A stretch of 64,000 nucleotides of DNA from Ruminococcus champanellensis 18P13 = JCM 17042 (GTDB taxonomy: Bacteria > Bacillota > Clostridia > Oscillospirales > Ruminococcaceae): NCBI RefSeq assembly GCF_000210095.1, contig NC_021039.1, forward strand, positions 1,764,107-1,828,106, in the 5' to 3' direction. Positions within the stretch are counted from its first letter, which is position 1, and each line of letters opens with the position of its first letter. The position numbers and the translations under genes were made by a program. Of the stretch, positions 1-7,715 are shown piece after piece. The notes beneath the pieces were generated by a model. That model was not told the DNA's origin. It ran no database searches and worked only from the letters and a program-made list of their open reading frames with translations.

Positions 1-1
1 C

Positions 2-1042
2 CAGCTTTGCAGCATGGTGGACGCATTCCTGGAACGGGGCTTTACCTATTTCGATACTGCATACATGTACCACGATTTTGAAAGCGAACGGGTGATGAAG
101 CAGGCGCTGATTGAACGGCATCCACGTGAAACATTCCTGCTTGCCACCAAGCTGCCCACCATGTTTCTGAAGGAAGTACCGGATATGGAACGGATCTTCA
201 GCGAGCAACTGGAAAAGACGGGAGCCGGGTACTTCGACTACTATCTGCTGCATTGTCTGAATGAGGAAAACTATGCAACGGTGCAGCGACTGAATGCCTT
301 TGACTTCTGCATGCGGAAAAAACAGGAGGGACTGATCCGACGTCTGGGCTTTTCCTTCCATGACAGTGCGGCATTGCTGGATAAGATCCTGACAGAGCAT
401 CCGGAAACGGAATTTGTTCAGCTACAGCTGAATTATCTGGACTGGGACAACGAAACCGTTCAGTCCCGGAAATGCTACGAGGTTGCAAAAAAGCATGGCA
501 AGGATATCATCGTCATGGAGCCGGTAAAGGGCGGCACCCTTGCAAAGGTGCCGGAGCAGGCAGAGCAACTGCTGAAGAGGTATGCGCCGGCGCATTCCGT
601 GCCCTCCTGGGCGATCCGCTTTGCCGCAAGTCTGGACAATGTGGTTATGGTGCTTAGCGGTATGAGCAGCATGGAACAGCTACAGGATAACATGAGCTAT
701 ATGGAGCAGTTCCAGCCCATGAAGCCGGAGGAAATTGATTTGTGTATGCAGGTGCGGGATATTATCAACGGCACCATTGCCGTGCCCTGTACTGCCTGCC
801 GCTACTGTGTGGAGGGATGTCCCATGCAGATTCCGATCCCGGATTACTTTGCCCTGTACAATGCGGAGCTGCAGGAGGTGGAGAAGCCCTTCACGGTGCA
901 GCAGACCTATTATGAGAATCTGACCCGGCAGTACGGAAAGGCTTCGGACTGTGTTGCATGCCGCCAGTGCGAGCAGCATTGCCCCCAGCATATTTCCATT
1001 GTGGAAAATCTGAAAAAGGTGGCAGAAACCTTCGAGGTGTGA
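2..1042 (+). CDS. Aldo/keto reductase with C-terminal 4Fe-4S domain (5' partial)
   Basis: The reading frame is open to the window edge and already inside the protein: the segment FDTAYMYH, which carries the catalytic Asp and Tyr of the aldo/keto reductase barrel, lies about 17 residues in, where a full protein would have about 50 residues before it. The catalytic Lys region (LATKLP) and His region (YYLLHCL) follow. After the barrel come two ferredoxin-like clusters, CTACRYCVEGCP and CVACRQCEQHCP, typical of the Fe-S subfamily of cytoplasmic NAD(P)H-dependent reductases in anaerobes. The substrate cannot be told from sequence. The stop is one base before the start of the MerR gene, so the two are probably co-transcribed. 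The N-terminus is missing from the window; nothing suggests it is missing from the genome. Confidence 0.93.
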   Translation, partial: QLCSMVDAFLERGFTYFDTAYMYHDFESERVMKQALIERHPRETFLLATKLPTMFLKEVPDMERIFSEQLEKTGAGYFDYYLLHCLNEENYATVQRLNAFDFCMRKKQEGLIRRLGFSFHDSAALLDKILTEHPETEFVQLQLNYLDWDNETVQSRKCYEVAKKHGKDIIVMEPVKGGTLAKVPEQAEQLLKRYAPAHSVPSWAIRFAASLDNVVMVLSGMSSMEQLQDNMSYMEQFQPMKPEEIDLCMQVRDIINGTIAVPCTACRYCVEGCPMQIPIPDYFALYNAELQEVEKPFTVQQTYYENLTRQYGKASDCVACRQCEQHCPQHISIVENLKKVAETFEV

Positions 1043-1043
1043 T

Positions 1044-1454
1044 ATGACGATTTCGGAGACCGCAAAAAAATATGATCTGACTCCGGATACCCTGCGGTAT
1101 TACGAGCGGATCGGACTGATCCCACCGGTGCGCCGGAACGCCTCCGGTTTGCGGGATTACGATCAGGAGGCCTGCCGGTGGGTGGAATTCATCAAATGCA
1201 TGCGAAGCGCCGGCCTGCCCATCGAGGTGCTGATCGAGTATGTACAGCTCTTCCGGCAAGGGGATGCCACCGTTGACGCCCGGCTGGAACTGCTGACGGA
1301 ACAGCGCAGACTGTTGCAGGAGCGGATCTGTGCCATGCAGAACACCCTTGCCCGGCTGGACTATAAGATCCAGCTGTATGAATCCGGGCAGATGAAGCAG
1401 TGTGAACAGCGGCTGACCGGATCCGGCGAGCCGGAGCAGCCGGATATTCCGTGA
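1044..1454 (+). CDS. MerR family transcriptional regulator
   Basis: A 136-residue protein. Residues 1-70 form the MerR winged helix-turn-helix (ISETAKKYDLTPDTLRYYER, then GLRDY and a C-terminal recognition wing). Residues 75-115 are a predicted coiled coil for dimerisation. The short C-terminus lacks the paired cysteines of metal sensors, so it belongs with the AdhR/YyaN-type aldehyde or small-molecule responsive members. It starts one base after the upstream reductase stop, with the ribosome site inside the reductase gene. The usual arrangement is a regulator that controls its own reductase operon, so an electrophile or redox cue is the likely signal. This is inference; no operator was identified because the operon promoter lies outside the window. 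Confidence 0.9.
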   Translation: MTISETAKKYDLTPDTLRYYERIGLIPPVRRNASGLRDYDQEACRWVEFIKCMRSAGLPIEVLIEYVQLFRQGDATVDARLELLTEQRRLLQERICAMQNTLARLDYKIQLYESGQMKQCEQRLTGSGEPEQPDIP

Positions 1455-1580
1455 TGCTTGCCTTTTGCGTGTTGTTTTGATTTTGGAAAAAACGACGAAA
1501 ATTCCCTATGATATTCTCCGTTCGCCGAGTTATACTATTATCACGGCATCCAATTCTATTAAAAACAAAGGAGAACCATT

Positions 1581-1760
1581 ATGAAGGGTGAATTTACGCA
1601 GAAGGGTAAGGAAGCAATGGAGCGTTTTAAGATGGAGTCTGCCAGCGAGGTTGGCGTATCCCTCAAGCAGGGTTACAACGGCGATCTGACTGCACGTCAG
1701 GCTGGTTCCATCGGCGGTCAGATGGTCAAGAAGATGATCGACGCATATAAGATGCAGTAA
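1581..1760 (+). CDS. Small acid-soluble spore protein, alpha/beta type
   Basis: A 59-residue protein that begins ATG after AAAGGAG with an eight-base gap. It shows the alpha/beta SASP pattern: a helix ending in SASEVGV (compare the E-x-G-V germination protease site of the family), then LTARQAGSIGGQMVKKMI, which matches the family's T-A-R-x-x-G-x-x-G-G-x-x-v-k-r signature. These proteins coat and protect DNA in dormant spores and are degraded at germination. It stands alone, with its own hairpin terminator immediately downstream. A TATACTA hexamer-like box about 45 bases upstream could be a sporulation sigma -10 element, but no convincing partner box was found. Its presence argues that the organism, or a recent ancestor, makes spores. 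Confidence 0.85.
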   Translation: MKGEFTQKGKEAMERFKMESASEVGVSLKQGYNGDLTARQAGSIGGQMVKKMIDAYKMQ

Positions 1761-1776
1761 GATCTTTTCCCCGAAA

Positions 1777-1820
1777 AAGTGCGCTGTGCGGCATTTGTCG
1801 TGCAGCGCACTTGCTTTTTC
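1777..1820 (+). terminator. Rho-independent terminator of the SASP gene
   Basis: Perfect ten-base stem AAGTGCGCTG / CAGCGCACTT followed by GCTTTTTC, 16 bases after the SASP stop codon. Confidence 0.85.
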
Positions 1821-1835
1821 CGGATTTCGATGCAT

Positions 1836-1873
1836 AAAAAAGCACCCCCGTCCGGTTTGCCGGAACGGAGGCG
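1836..1873 (-). terminator. Terminator of the hpt-permease operon
   Basis: On the minus strand a GC-rich stem (GCGCCTCCGTTCC with GGACGGGGGTGC, a few mismatches) is followed by six T residues, 18 bases past the permease stop codon. Confidence 0.8.
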
Positions 1874-1890
1874 CTGATTGATTCAACGAA

Positions 1891-3252
1891 TCAAAGGAAG
1901 ATGTACTTGAGAATGAACAGAACCGCCAGAACGTACATAATGGGATTGATTTCCTTGCGCTTGCCGCAGATCAGGTTGATGATCACATAGGAGATCACTC
2001 CGATGGAAATGCCCTCAGAGATACTGTAGAACAGGGGCATTGCAATGATACACAGGTAAGCGGGGATCGCACTGGTGTAGGTGTCTTCTGTCAGCTTGAT
2101 CTCGGTGACGGTGCTGAACATCAGGAAGCCAACCAGGATCAGAGCCGGAGCGGTTGCAAAGGAGGGGATTGCAGTGAAGATGGGAGCAAAGAGCATGGAG
2201 ATCAGGAACAGAACAGCGGTGGTCAAAGCAGTCAGACCGGTTCTGCCGCCTGCTGCCACGCCGGCGGAGGATTCTACGAAGGTGGTAGTGGTGGAGGTGC
2301 CGAATACGGCACCGGCAGAGGTTGCAACGGCGTCGGCCAGCAGTGCAGGCTTGATGGCAGGCAGCTTGCCGTCTTTATCCAGCATGTTTGCCTTGGTGCT
2401 GACACCGATGAGCGTACCCAGTGTGTCAAACAGATCAACGAACAGGAAGGAAAAGATAACTACCACAAAGTTCAGAATGCCCACATTGCCAAAGTCCAGC
2501 TTGAAGCACTGACCAAAGGTCTGGCTCAGCTTGGTGAAATCTGTGATGCCCAGAGTGGGGAACAGGGTGTATGCACCTGCATCCGGGTTGGGCACATACA
2601 GACCGGTCAGCTGGCAAAGCATGCCCAGGATCCAGGTGCCTAAGATGCCGATCAGAATGGAGCCCTTGACCTTCTTGATATAGAGGACGGAGGTCAGCAG
2701 CAGACCGATGACAGCCAGCAGTGCGCAGATGCCTGTGGTGTGGAAATTTTGGGTAAAGTCCGTGATGGTAACCAGAGTTGAAGCGTCAACAGACAGTCCA
2801 GCGTTCTGCAGGCCGATGAAGGCGATGAATAGACCGATGCCCACGGAAACGGCACGCTTCAAAGGCAGGGGGATGGAGTTGAAGATAGCTTCCCGCACGT
2901 TGGTAAGGGAGAGGATAATGAAAATGATACCCTCAATAAATACGGCAAAGAGCGCTACCTGCCAGGAAAAGCCCATAGTGCCGCATACGGTGTATGCCAT
3001 GTAGGCGTTCAGTCCCATGCCGGCGGAAAGGGCGAAGGGCAGGTTTGCCCACAGAGCCATGCAGATGGTTCCCACGAAGGATGCGAGACAGGTTGCCAGC
3101 AGAACGGCGGTGCTGTCCATGCCGGTGGAGGAAAGGATGCTGGGGTTGACTGCCAGGATGTACGCCATGGTCATGAACGTGGTCAGACCGGCAGCCAGTT
3201 CGGTTTTCACATTGGTTTTGTTTGCCTGGAGTTTGAATAGCTTTTCAAACAT
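1891..3252 (-). CDS. NCS2 family purine permease (AzgA/PbuG type)
   Basis: A 453-residue integral membrane protein with about 12 to 14 hydrophobic segments. The N-terminus (ELAAGLTTFMTMAYILAVNP) is diagnostic of the AzgA/PbuG branch of the NCS2 family, proton symporters for hypoxanthine, guanine or adenine. The conserved SAGMGLNAYMAY and, near residue 320, SSAGVAAGGRTGLT segments, which hold substrate residues in this family, are intact. It lies ten bases downstream of hpt and shares its promoter, so uptake and phosphoribosylation of the same base are coupled. Guanine/hypoxanthine is the most likely substrate because of that neighbour, but uptake specificity within this branch cannot be read from sequence. 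Confidence 0.93.
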   Translation of the reverse strand: MFEKLFKLQANKTNVKTELAAGLTTFMTMAYILAVNPSILSSTGMDSTAVLLATCLASFVGTICMALWANLPFALSAGMGLNAYMAYTVCGTMGFSWQVALFAVFIEGIIFIILSLTNVREAIFNSIPLPLKRAVSVGIGLFIAFIGLQNAGLSVDASTLVTITDFTQNFHTTGICALLAVIGLLLTSVLYIKKVKGSILIGILGTWILGMLCQLTGLYVPNPDAGAYTLFPTLGITDFTKLSQTFGQCFKLDFGNVGILNFVVVIFSFLFVDLFDTLGTLIGVSTKANMLDKDGKLPAIKPALLADAVATSAGAVFGTSTTTTFVESSAGVAAGGRTGLTALTTAVLFLISMLFAPIFTAIPSFATAPALILVGFLMFSTVTEIKLTEDTYTSAIPAYLCIIAMPLFYSISEGISIGVISYVIINLICGKRKEINPIMYVLAVLFILKYIFL

Positions 3253-3262
3253 ACGTTACACC

Positions 3263-3811
3263 TCAATTTCCAAATTCTGCAATGTAGGGCAGATTCCGGT
3301 AGTATTCCCCATAGTCCAGACCATAGCCGATGACGAAATAGTCCGGGATGGTGAACAGGGAGTAATCCGCCTTCAGATCCACGATCCGCCGATCCGGTTT
3401 GTCCAGCAGGGTAATGATCTCCAGGGAAAGGGGATTGCGGATTTTCAGGATCTTCAGGATCTCGTTCAGGGTTCTGCCCGTATCGATGATATCCTCCACA
3501 ATAAACACATGATACTTGCTGACGTCCTGTGTGAGATCCATGGTGATCTGCACATTTCCAGAGGAATTGGTGTCCTCAAAATAACTTTTTGCCGCCATGA
3601 ATCCGATCTCGCAGGGAACGGTGATCTCCCGGCTCAGATCTGCCAGGAACATATAAGCGCCCTTGAGAATGCTGACCAGCAGAATGGGCGCTCCGTCATA
3701 AGCGGCGTTGATGCGTTCGCCTGCTTTTTTCAGAGCCTCCTTGATCTGATCCTCCGTAATCAGAATCTGCTTGATTTTGCTCTGGTACTCCTCTGGATTT
3801 GCAAATTCCAT
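3263..3811 (-). CDS. hpt: Hypoxanthine phosphoribosyltransferase
   Basis: A 182-residue cytoplasmic enzyme that joins hypoxanthine or guanine to PRPP to give IMP or GMP. The PRPP loop VFIVEDIIDTGRTL is intact and the C-terminal purine-binding stretch (LDKPDRR, then DYFVIGYGLDYGEYYRNLP) is typical of bacterial HPRT. The frame is open further upstream, but the start at MEFANPEEY is chosen because it has AGGAGAG seven bases before it and because a strong promoter lies between it and the upstream Met codons. It is the first gene of a two-gene purine salvage operon with the permease. No purine riboswitch fold was seen in the roughly 70-base leader. Confidence 0.95.
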   Translation of the reverse strand: MEFANPEEYQSKIKQILITEDQIKEALKKAGERINAAYDGAPILLVSILKGAYMFLADLSREITVPCEIGFMAAKSYFEDTNSSGNVQITMDLTQDVSKYHVFIVEDIIDTGRTLNEILKILKIRNPLSLEIITLLDKPDRRIVDLKADYSLFTIPDYFVIGYGLDYGEYYRNLPYIAEFGN

Positions 3812-3887
3812 ATTTTCTCTCCTATTCATTCCGGCGCTGTGTCCGGGTAAAATGGGTTTCCGCTGCTGCCTTAACAACATTATCACA

Positions 3888-3916
3888 ATTATATCACACG
3901 CTCTACACAATTTCAA
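3888..3916 (-). promoter_or_regulatory. Sigma-A promoter of hpt-permease
   Basis: TTGAAA, 17-base spacer, TATAAT on the minus strand, about 75 bases upstream of the hpt start. It fixes the hpt start downstream of the longer open frame. Confidence 0.85.
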
Positions 3917-4006
3917 GGATGAAAGCGCATTTTGCAGGCACTCTTTATCTAAAAACAGCCTATTTCATGCCGCAAGAGAGAAAACTGCGTTTTTTGTGTG
4001 CTGCGG

Positions 4007-4035
4007 TTGCAATTTTTAAGGATTTTCGGTATAAT
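4007..4035 (+). promoter_or_regulatory. Sigma-A promoter of the FTR-like gene
   Basis: TTGCAA, 17-base spacer, TATAAT, 20 bases upstream of the start codon. It is divergent from the hpt promoter. Confidence 0.8.
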
Positions 4036-4055
4036 ATAGTCGGGAGGTGCATAGA

Positions 4056-4259
4056 ATGGAGATCACTTTGAACCCGGATGCCCAGATGGTTGCCGCAGTG
4101 CGGGAGGGCCTGGCACACACCGGCGGATACTGCCCCTGCCGCAGGGAACGGAAACCGGAAAATAAATGTATTTGTCAGGAGTTCCGTCGCCAGATGGAGG
4201 ATCCGGACTTTGAAGGCTACTGTCATTGCATGCTGTACTACTGCACGCATAGGGACTAG
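4056..4259 (+). CDS. Ferredoxin-thioredoxin reductase catalytic chain-like protein
   Basis: A 67-residue cytoplasmic protein built almost only from the cysteine motifs of the ferredoxin:thioredoxin reductase beta chain: CPCR at 26-29, CIC at 38-40 and CHC at 56-58, followed by hydrophobic LYY and a further Cys63. In the plant and cyanobacterial enzyme the CPC, CHC and CPCR motifs bind a 4Fe-4S cluster beside a redox disulfide that reduces thioredoxin. The protein is shorter than the roughly 110-residue enzyme and lacks its N-terminal part. ATG follows GGGAGG by eight bases; a GTG nine bases upstream overlaps the ribosome site and is less likely. It is a single-gene unit with its own promoter and terminator. 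A role in ferredoxin-linked thiol reduction is inferred. Confidence 0.75.
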   Translation: MEITLNPDAQMVAAVREGLAHTGGYCPCRRERKPENKCICQEFRRQMEDPDFEGYCHCMLYYCTHRD

Positions 4260-4262
4260 CCT

Positions 4263-4302
4263 GTAGAGTGCACCTGATGGCTTTGCACAGCATTTGCAGC
4301 CC
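4263..4302. repeat. Possible degenerate copy of the dispersed palindromic repeat
   Basis: The segment CCTGATGGCTTTGCACAGCA, just after the FTR-like stop, closely matches the internal part of the 174-bp element at 48403 (CCTGGTGGCTTTGCACGGCA). It looks like a decayed fragment. Low confidence on its own. Confidence 0.4.
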
Positions 4303-4307
4303 TAAGA

Positions 4308-4343
4308 CAAAACCGGTGAATGGGAACCATTCACCGGTTTTTT
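4308..4343. terminator. Bidirectional terminator between FTR-like gene and acetyltransferase
   Basis: Stem AAAACCGGTGAATGG with CCATTCACCGGTTTT, flanked by A residues on the left and T residues on the right, so it can stop transcription from both convergent genes. Confidence 0.85.
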
Positions 4344-4349
4344 GCTGTT

Positions 4350-5006
4350 TTACCAGCCGATCACAGAATGACTGTGAATGTAGAATTCCTCCTGGCTCGG
4401 CTGCCAGCCCTTTTCCTTTGGAGGGAACTGGGCATCAAAGGCTGCTACAGCTTCTGCATCCTCACAGCATGCCGCCGCAGTGCTTTCCCGGTAGCAGAGC
4501 TTTCTGCCGTCCAGGGTACCCGGGGTCAGCTCCTTTACCAGCAGAGCTGTCGGGAAGATGTCCCCCTCCAGACACACATTGTACCGCTTGCAGCTGCGAA
4601 AGCCACGGGATACATAATTGTCCGGATTGCCAAATATAACAATGACGTCATATCCAAGCGCTTTTGCCCGGCGGAAGGATTCCTCCAGCAACGCTTTACC
4701 GTATCCCTTTCTCTGGCAGGCAGGATGCACGCTCAAAGGTCCGAAGGTGAGGATTCGATGCCGATTTCCTGCCTGGTCCTCCAGCCAGCTGTGGGTGTAC
4801 AGCACACTGGCGATGATCTTGCCTTCACGTTCCAGTACCAGATCCAGCTCCGGCACAAAATCCGGATGCTGCCGCATGGTGTGGACGAAATAGTGCTCAT
4901 TGCAGCCCGGCACGCTCTGATTCCAGAATGCTTCCCGGGTCAGGGTTTCTACTGTCTGGTGATCCGCCTTGGTTTCCTGGCGGATGATGTAGTCACGTTC
5001 TTTCAT
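4350..5006 (-). CDS. GNAT family N-acetyltransferase
   Basis: A 218-residue cytoplasmic acetyl-CoA dependent transferase. The acetyl-CoA loop is visible as CQRKGYGKALLEE near residue 99, preceded by the beta-strand LTFGPLSVHP. The N-terminal 60 residues and the C-terminal segment with DGRKLCYRES resemble the YhbS-like subgroup, whose substrates are mostly unknown. The start has TTTTAGGAGG five to six bases upstream. The acceptor substrate cannot be told. It is a single gene that faces the FTR-like gene across a shared terminator. Confidence 0.88.
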   Translation of the reverse strand: MKERDYIIRQETKADHQTVETLTREAFWNQSVPGCNEHYFVHTMRQHPDFVPELDLVLEREGKIIASVLYTHSWLEDQAGNRHRILTFGPLSVHPACQRKGYGKALLEESFRRAKALGYDVIVIFGNPDNYVSRGFRSCKRYNVCLEGDIFPTALLVKELTPGTLDGRKLCYRESTAAACCEDAEAVAAFDAQFPPKEKGWQPSQEEFYIHSHSVIGW

Positions 5007-5134
5007 TGTTTTACCTCCTAAAACTGGTTGACTGCAATACCGGGAGGTTGGCTGAGCTTGCAGCGAACCTTCCGGTTACGCTACAATCTCCAGTGTGTAG
5101 TATGGTTTCAAACATACACTCCTTTTGTATTATT

Positions 5135-5157
5135 ACAACGCCGAAGCGGTGTTGCCC
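5135..5157. repeat. Palindromic repeat, short copy
   Basis: ACAACGCCGAAGCGGTGTTG followed by CCC is a near-perfect inverted repeat directly after the stop of the 103-residue gene on the minus strand. Read on that strand it begins GGGCAACACCGC, the same end sequence as the 174-bp element at 48403. It may also act as a weak terminator. Confidence 0.6.
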
Positions 5158-5469
5158 TTAGGATTCCTCCAGGGAGTCGGCCTGCTGTTTCCAGTACGCT
5201 TTGAGCATTTCCAGAATCCTGGTTGCATCCTCCAGTTCGCTTTCCTTGTGATATTCCTGCATTTCGCTGAATGTTCCGGACTCGCTGACGATTCCCAGCA
5301 GCCACTTGCCCAGTAATGTTTTTTGAAACCGGAAGATCATGCAGTGAATGCCGTCCGGATCATCGAATTCTGTAGTGAATTCCACTTTCGCAGGTCTGCA
5401 CCCCAGCTCGGTTGGGTAGGAGAGCCATTGCGCCAGTTCCTCTGAGGCTTCTTTAATCGGTTCTGTCAT
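5158..5469 (-). CDS. Hypothetical protein, 103 residues
   Basis: No family is recognised. The protein is acidic and soluble: no signal peptide and no membrane segment. It has a mixed alpha/beta look in the first 75 residues (a beta-rich core with FTTEFDDPDGIHCMIFRFQK and KWLLGIVSESGTFSE) and a charged C-terminal helix. ATG is preceded by AAAGGA with a gap of about nine bases. It lies 58 bases downstream of the cytidine deaminase on the same strand with no terminator between, so the two are probably one transcript. The codon pattern is like that of the neighbours, and coding on this strand is more plausible than the short opposing frames. Confidence 0.65.
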   Translation of the reverse strand: MTEPIKEASEELAQWLSYPTELGCRPAKVEFTTEFDDPDGIHCMIFRFQKTLLGKWLLGIVSESGTFSEMQEYHKESELEDATRILEMLKAYWKQQADSLEES

Positions 5470-5527
5470 CCTGGAGCATTCCTTTCGCTATAGCATTCCA
5501 AAAAGCAGTCTTTGTTGAATAACGTGT

Positions 5528-5920
5528 TTATATCCACCAGGCAGGTGTCAGCTCTCCCAGTGTGACCACTTTTCCTTTGGTGATATCCAGCATGATCCGG
5601 ATCTCCTGGTAGCTGTCCGGCATCAGCTGTACCATCAGCTCCCGGCAGGCGCCGCAGGGTGCTCCGGTTCTGCCATCCGGCATGATTGCCAGCACCTGGT
5701 CGATTTCCTGTTCTCCCTCCGTGATCATATGAAAAATCGCATTCCGCTCTGCACAGATGCCCAGGGTGGAGCAGGTGTCGATGCATACGCCAGTGTAGAT
5801 CTTGCCGGACTTTGCACGAATGGCTGCGGCAACTCCGCCAGCCTCCACATACTTTGAAATGCTTCTGCCCTTCTGGACGGCCTTTGCCGCCTGAAAGAGT
5901 TCTTCCCAGCTTTGATCCAT
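5528..5920 (-). CDS. Cytidine deaminase family protein
   Basis: A 130-residue homo-oligomeric zinc enzyme of nucleoside salvage, cytidine to uridine. The zinc and proton-shuttle motif CAERNAIF and the second zinc motif PCGACREL are both intact. Length is close to the usual 130-136 residues of the tetrameric bacterial form. Two Met codons are possible; the second is chosen because AGGAGG lies seven bases before it, while the first is only one base from AGGAGG. A promoter lies 32 bases upstream. Some family members act on blasticidin or other cytosine nucleosides, but the sequence gives no sign of a drug-specific subgroup. Confidence 0.88.
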   Translation of the reverse strand: MDQSWEELFQAAKAVQKGRSISKYVEAGGVAAAIRAKSGKIYTGVCIDTCSTLGICAERNAIFHMITEGEQEIDQVLAIMPDGRTGAPCGACRELMVQLMPDSYQEIRIMLDITKGKVVTLGELTPAWWI

Positions 5921-5951
5921 GACCATGCCTCCTGCTCTGTGATATGGATAT

Positions 5952-5981
5952 AGTATACCATTTCAAAGGCGGCTTCGTCAA
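5952..5981 (-). promoter_or_regulatory. Promoter of the cytidine deaminase gene
   Basis: TTGACG, 18-base spacer, TATACT on the minus strand. Confidence 0.75.
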
Positions 5982-6010
5982 TGCTTTCATACAGTATTTT
6001 TCCGGAAACG

Positions 6011-6039
6011 TTGACAAGTGCCTGACTTTGGAGTATAGT
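6011..6039 (+). promoter_or_regulatory. Promoter of the isochorismatase-family gene
   Basis: TTGACA, 17-base spacer, TATAGT, divergent from the deaminase promoter. Confidence 0.85.
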
Positions 6040-6083
6040 ATAGGCAATACAGTTCCCTGCTTTGGCAGGAAAGGAGCATGAAA

Positions 6084-6602
6084 ATGAAAATACTGATTGT
6101 GATCGATATGCAGAATGATTTTATCGATGGGGCTTTGGGTACCCCGGAGGCTGTGGAAATTGTGCCGGCAGTGGCGGAGAAGATCCGACAGTACCGTGAG
6201 GCTGGAAATCTTGTGGTGTTTACCCGGGATACCCACGGGGAGGATTATCTGGATACCCAGGAGGGGCAGAATCTGCCGGTGATCCATTGTGTGGAAGGAA
6301 CCTCCGGTTGGGAGATCTCTCCTCAGTTGCCGGTGGAAAATGCCCGGATCATCAACAAGCCCTCCTTCGGCTCTCTGGAACTGGCGGATTATGTGGCGTC
6401 CTTTGAGCAGATCGACAGCATTGAGCTGGTGGGGCTGTGTACGGATATCTGTGTGATCTCCAATGCCATGATTCTGAAGGCTGCCCTGCCGGAGATCCCG
6501 TTGTTGGTGGATGCGTCCTGCTGTGCCGGAGTTACACCGGAAAGCCATCGGAATGCTCTGGAGGCAATGAAGATGTGTCAGATCACGGTGACTCACAGTT
6601 AA
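6084..6602 (+). CDS. Isochorismatase-family cysteine hydrolase (nicotinamidase-like)
   Basis: A 172-residue cytoplasmic hydrolase of the PncA/isochorismatase fold. The catalytic triad is visible: Asp8 in VIDMQNDF, Lys92 in INKPSFG and Cys123 in CTDICV, with the cis-peptide position just before the Cys region. Cys-dependent amide hydrolysis is expected; nicotinamide to nicotinate is the commonest reaction in short members of this size, but the metal-binding D-x-H-x-x-H pattern of true PncA is not clear here, so the substrate is left open. Two Met codons are six bases apart. The second is chosen because AAAGGAG is seven bases from it and only one from the first. Confidence 0.88.
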   Translation: MKILIVIDMQNDFIDGALGTPEAVEIVPAVAEKIRQYREAGNLVVFTRDTHGEDYLDTQEGQNLPVIHCVEGTSGWEISPQLPVENARIINKPSFGSLELADYVASFEQIDSIELVGLCTDICVISNAMILKAALPEIPLLVDASCCAGVTPESHRNALEAMKMCQITVTHS

Positions 6603-6745
6603 ATGAATGAAGTGCGTATGAGAATATTATTTTAATTTTATTGTTTTAGCCGCAAAATTAGCTGTTTTATATAGAAACTGTTCAATTGTAACCGGATAAT
6701 TCGGTTATAAGGCAGGATTTATCATAGAGAAAGCACAATATGTCA
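6603..6745. other. AT-rich intergenic stretch
   Basis: No gene, RNA or clear terminator is seen in this AT-rich stretch between the hydrolase stop and the cohesin-gene promoter. A short dyad around 6700 (ACCGGATAATTCGGT) is too small to call. Confidence 0.5.
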
Positions 6746-6774
6746 TTGCAATTTATGCTCAAATAGAGTATTAT
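6746..6774 (+). promoter_or_regulatory. Promoter of the cellulosome locus
   Basis: TTGCAA, 17-base spacer, TATTAT, 90 bases upstream of the cohesin-dockerin gene. Confidence 0.75.
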
Positions 6775-6863
6775 GTAATTGATTTATAGCCTCGTCTGAG
6801 CGGTTTTATAGCTTGGATGGAAGCTAAAAATTAAAACTTTACATCGTGAAGGAGAAAATCATC

Positions 6864-7685
6864 ATGAAGAAGACAAGATCCATTCTGTCCGCACTGACAG
6901 TCATGGCTATGCTGGTATCTGTTCCGGCAAGCGTATCCGCCGCTGATTCAGTTTCGCTGATTGCCGGCAGGGCAACCGCAAAGGCTGGGGAGGAGTTCAG
7001 TGTTGACGTAAAACTGTCCGGCATTCCCAGCACCGGCATGAGCATCCTGGACTTTGCTGTAGAGTTCGACAGCTCCATTCTCACCATCAGTGATGTTACC
7101 CTGGGCGCTGTAGGCAACACCGGTGCCATCGAGGCTGATAAGGACACCGGCGACGTATTTACCTGGAGCGTGGACGGGGATCAGCTGTGCATGCTGTGGA
7201 CAACCGGTCTGACCGACAGCCAGTACTGGATGAAGGACACTACCTCAGACGTATTTGTAACCATTACCGGTACTGTAAACGCATCCGCAGCGGAGGGAGC
7301 TGTGTCAGTACTGGGAATTGTCCCGGTTGCCCGTGAAACCTATCCGGGCAGCGGCGTGACCAATGATAAAATCGTTGCAGGCTACATTGACGATTCCAAT
7401 ACGGCTGTTTACTATAATGTACTCGGCACAGCTGGGGAGGTAACCGTTGGCGGCGATGCTGCTGCTGATCTGTATGGTGACGTGGACTGCAACGGTGTCG
7501 TTGAAATCAATGACGTGGTTCTGCTGTCCAGATACGTTGCACAGGATGCAACTGCAAAGGCACCCTCTGCACAGGGACTGCTGAATGCGGACTGCAAAAA
7601 GGATGGTACTATCGATTCCAGTGACATTACTGCAATTGCACGGTATCTTGCACATCTGATCGATGCAAGCGAACTGGGCAAGTAA
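6864..7685 (+). CDS. Cohesin-dockerin adaptor scaffoldin (ScaC-like)
   Basis: A 273-residue secreted protein. Residues 1-27 are a signal peptide (KKTRSILSALTVMAMLVSV, cut after VSA). Residues 28 to about 195 form one cohesin domain: the early strand GRATAKAGEEFSVDVKLSG, then ILDFAVEFDSSIL and a C-terminal strand before a short linker. Residues about 203-268 form a dockerin with two calcium-loop repeats, DVDCNGVVEIND and DCKKDGTIDSSD; position 3 of the second loop is Lys rather than Asp or Asn. A single cohesin plus a dockerin is the layout of R. flavefaciens ScaC, which swaps the enzyme specificity of a larger scaffoldin. It is 30 bases upstream of a dockerin-bearing lyase and probably co-transcribed. 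Which dockerins it binds cannot be told from sequence. Confidence 0.85.
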   Translation: MKKTRSILSALTVMAMLVSVPASVSAADSVSLIAGRATAKAGEEFSVDVKLSGIPSTGMSILDFAVEFDSSILTISDVTLGAVGNTGAIEADKDTGDVFTWSVDGDQLCMLWTTGLTDSQYWMKDTTSDVFVTITGTVNASAAEGAVSVLGIVPVARETYPGSGVTNDKIVAGYIDDSNTAVYYNVLGTAGEVTVGGDAAADLYGDVDCNGVVEINDVVLLSRYVAQDATAKAPSAQGLLNADCKKDGTIDSSDITAIARYLAHLIDASELGK

Positions 7686-7715
7686 GCGATCGGGCCGACA
7701 GAAACAGGGGGAAGC

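Noticed and set aside
3812-3916. Purine riboswitch in the hpt leader
   Set aside because: The promoter leaves only about 70 bases of leader and the three-way junction core of the purine aptamer is absent.
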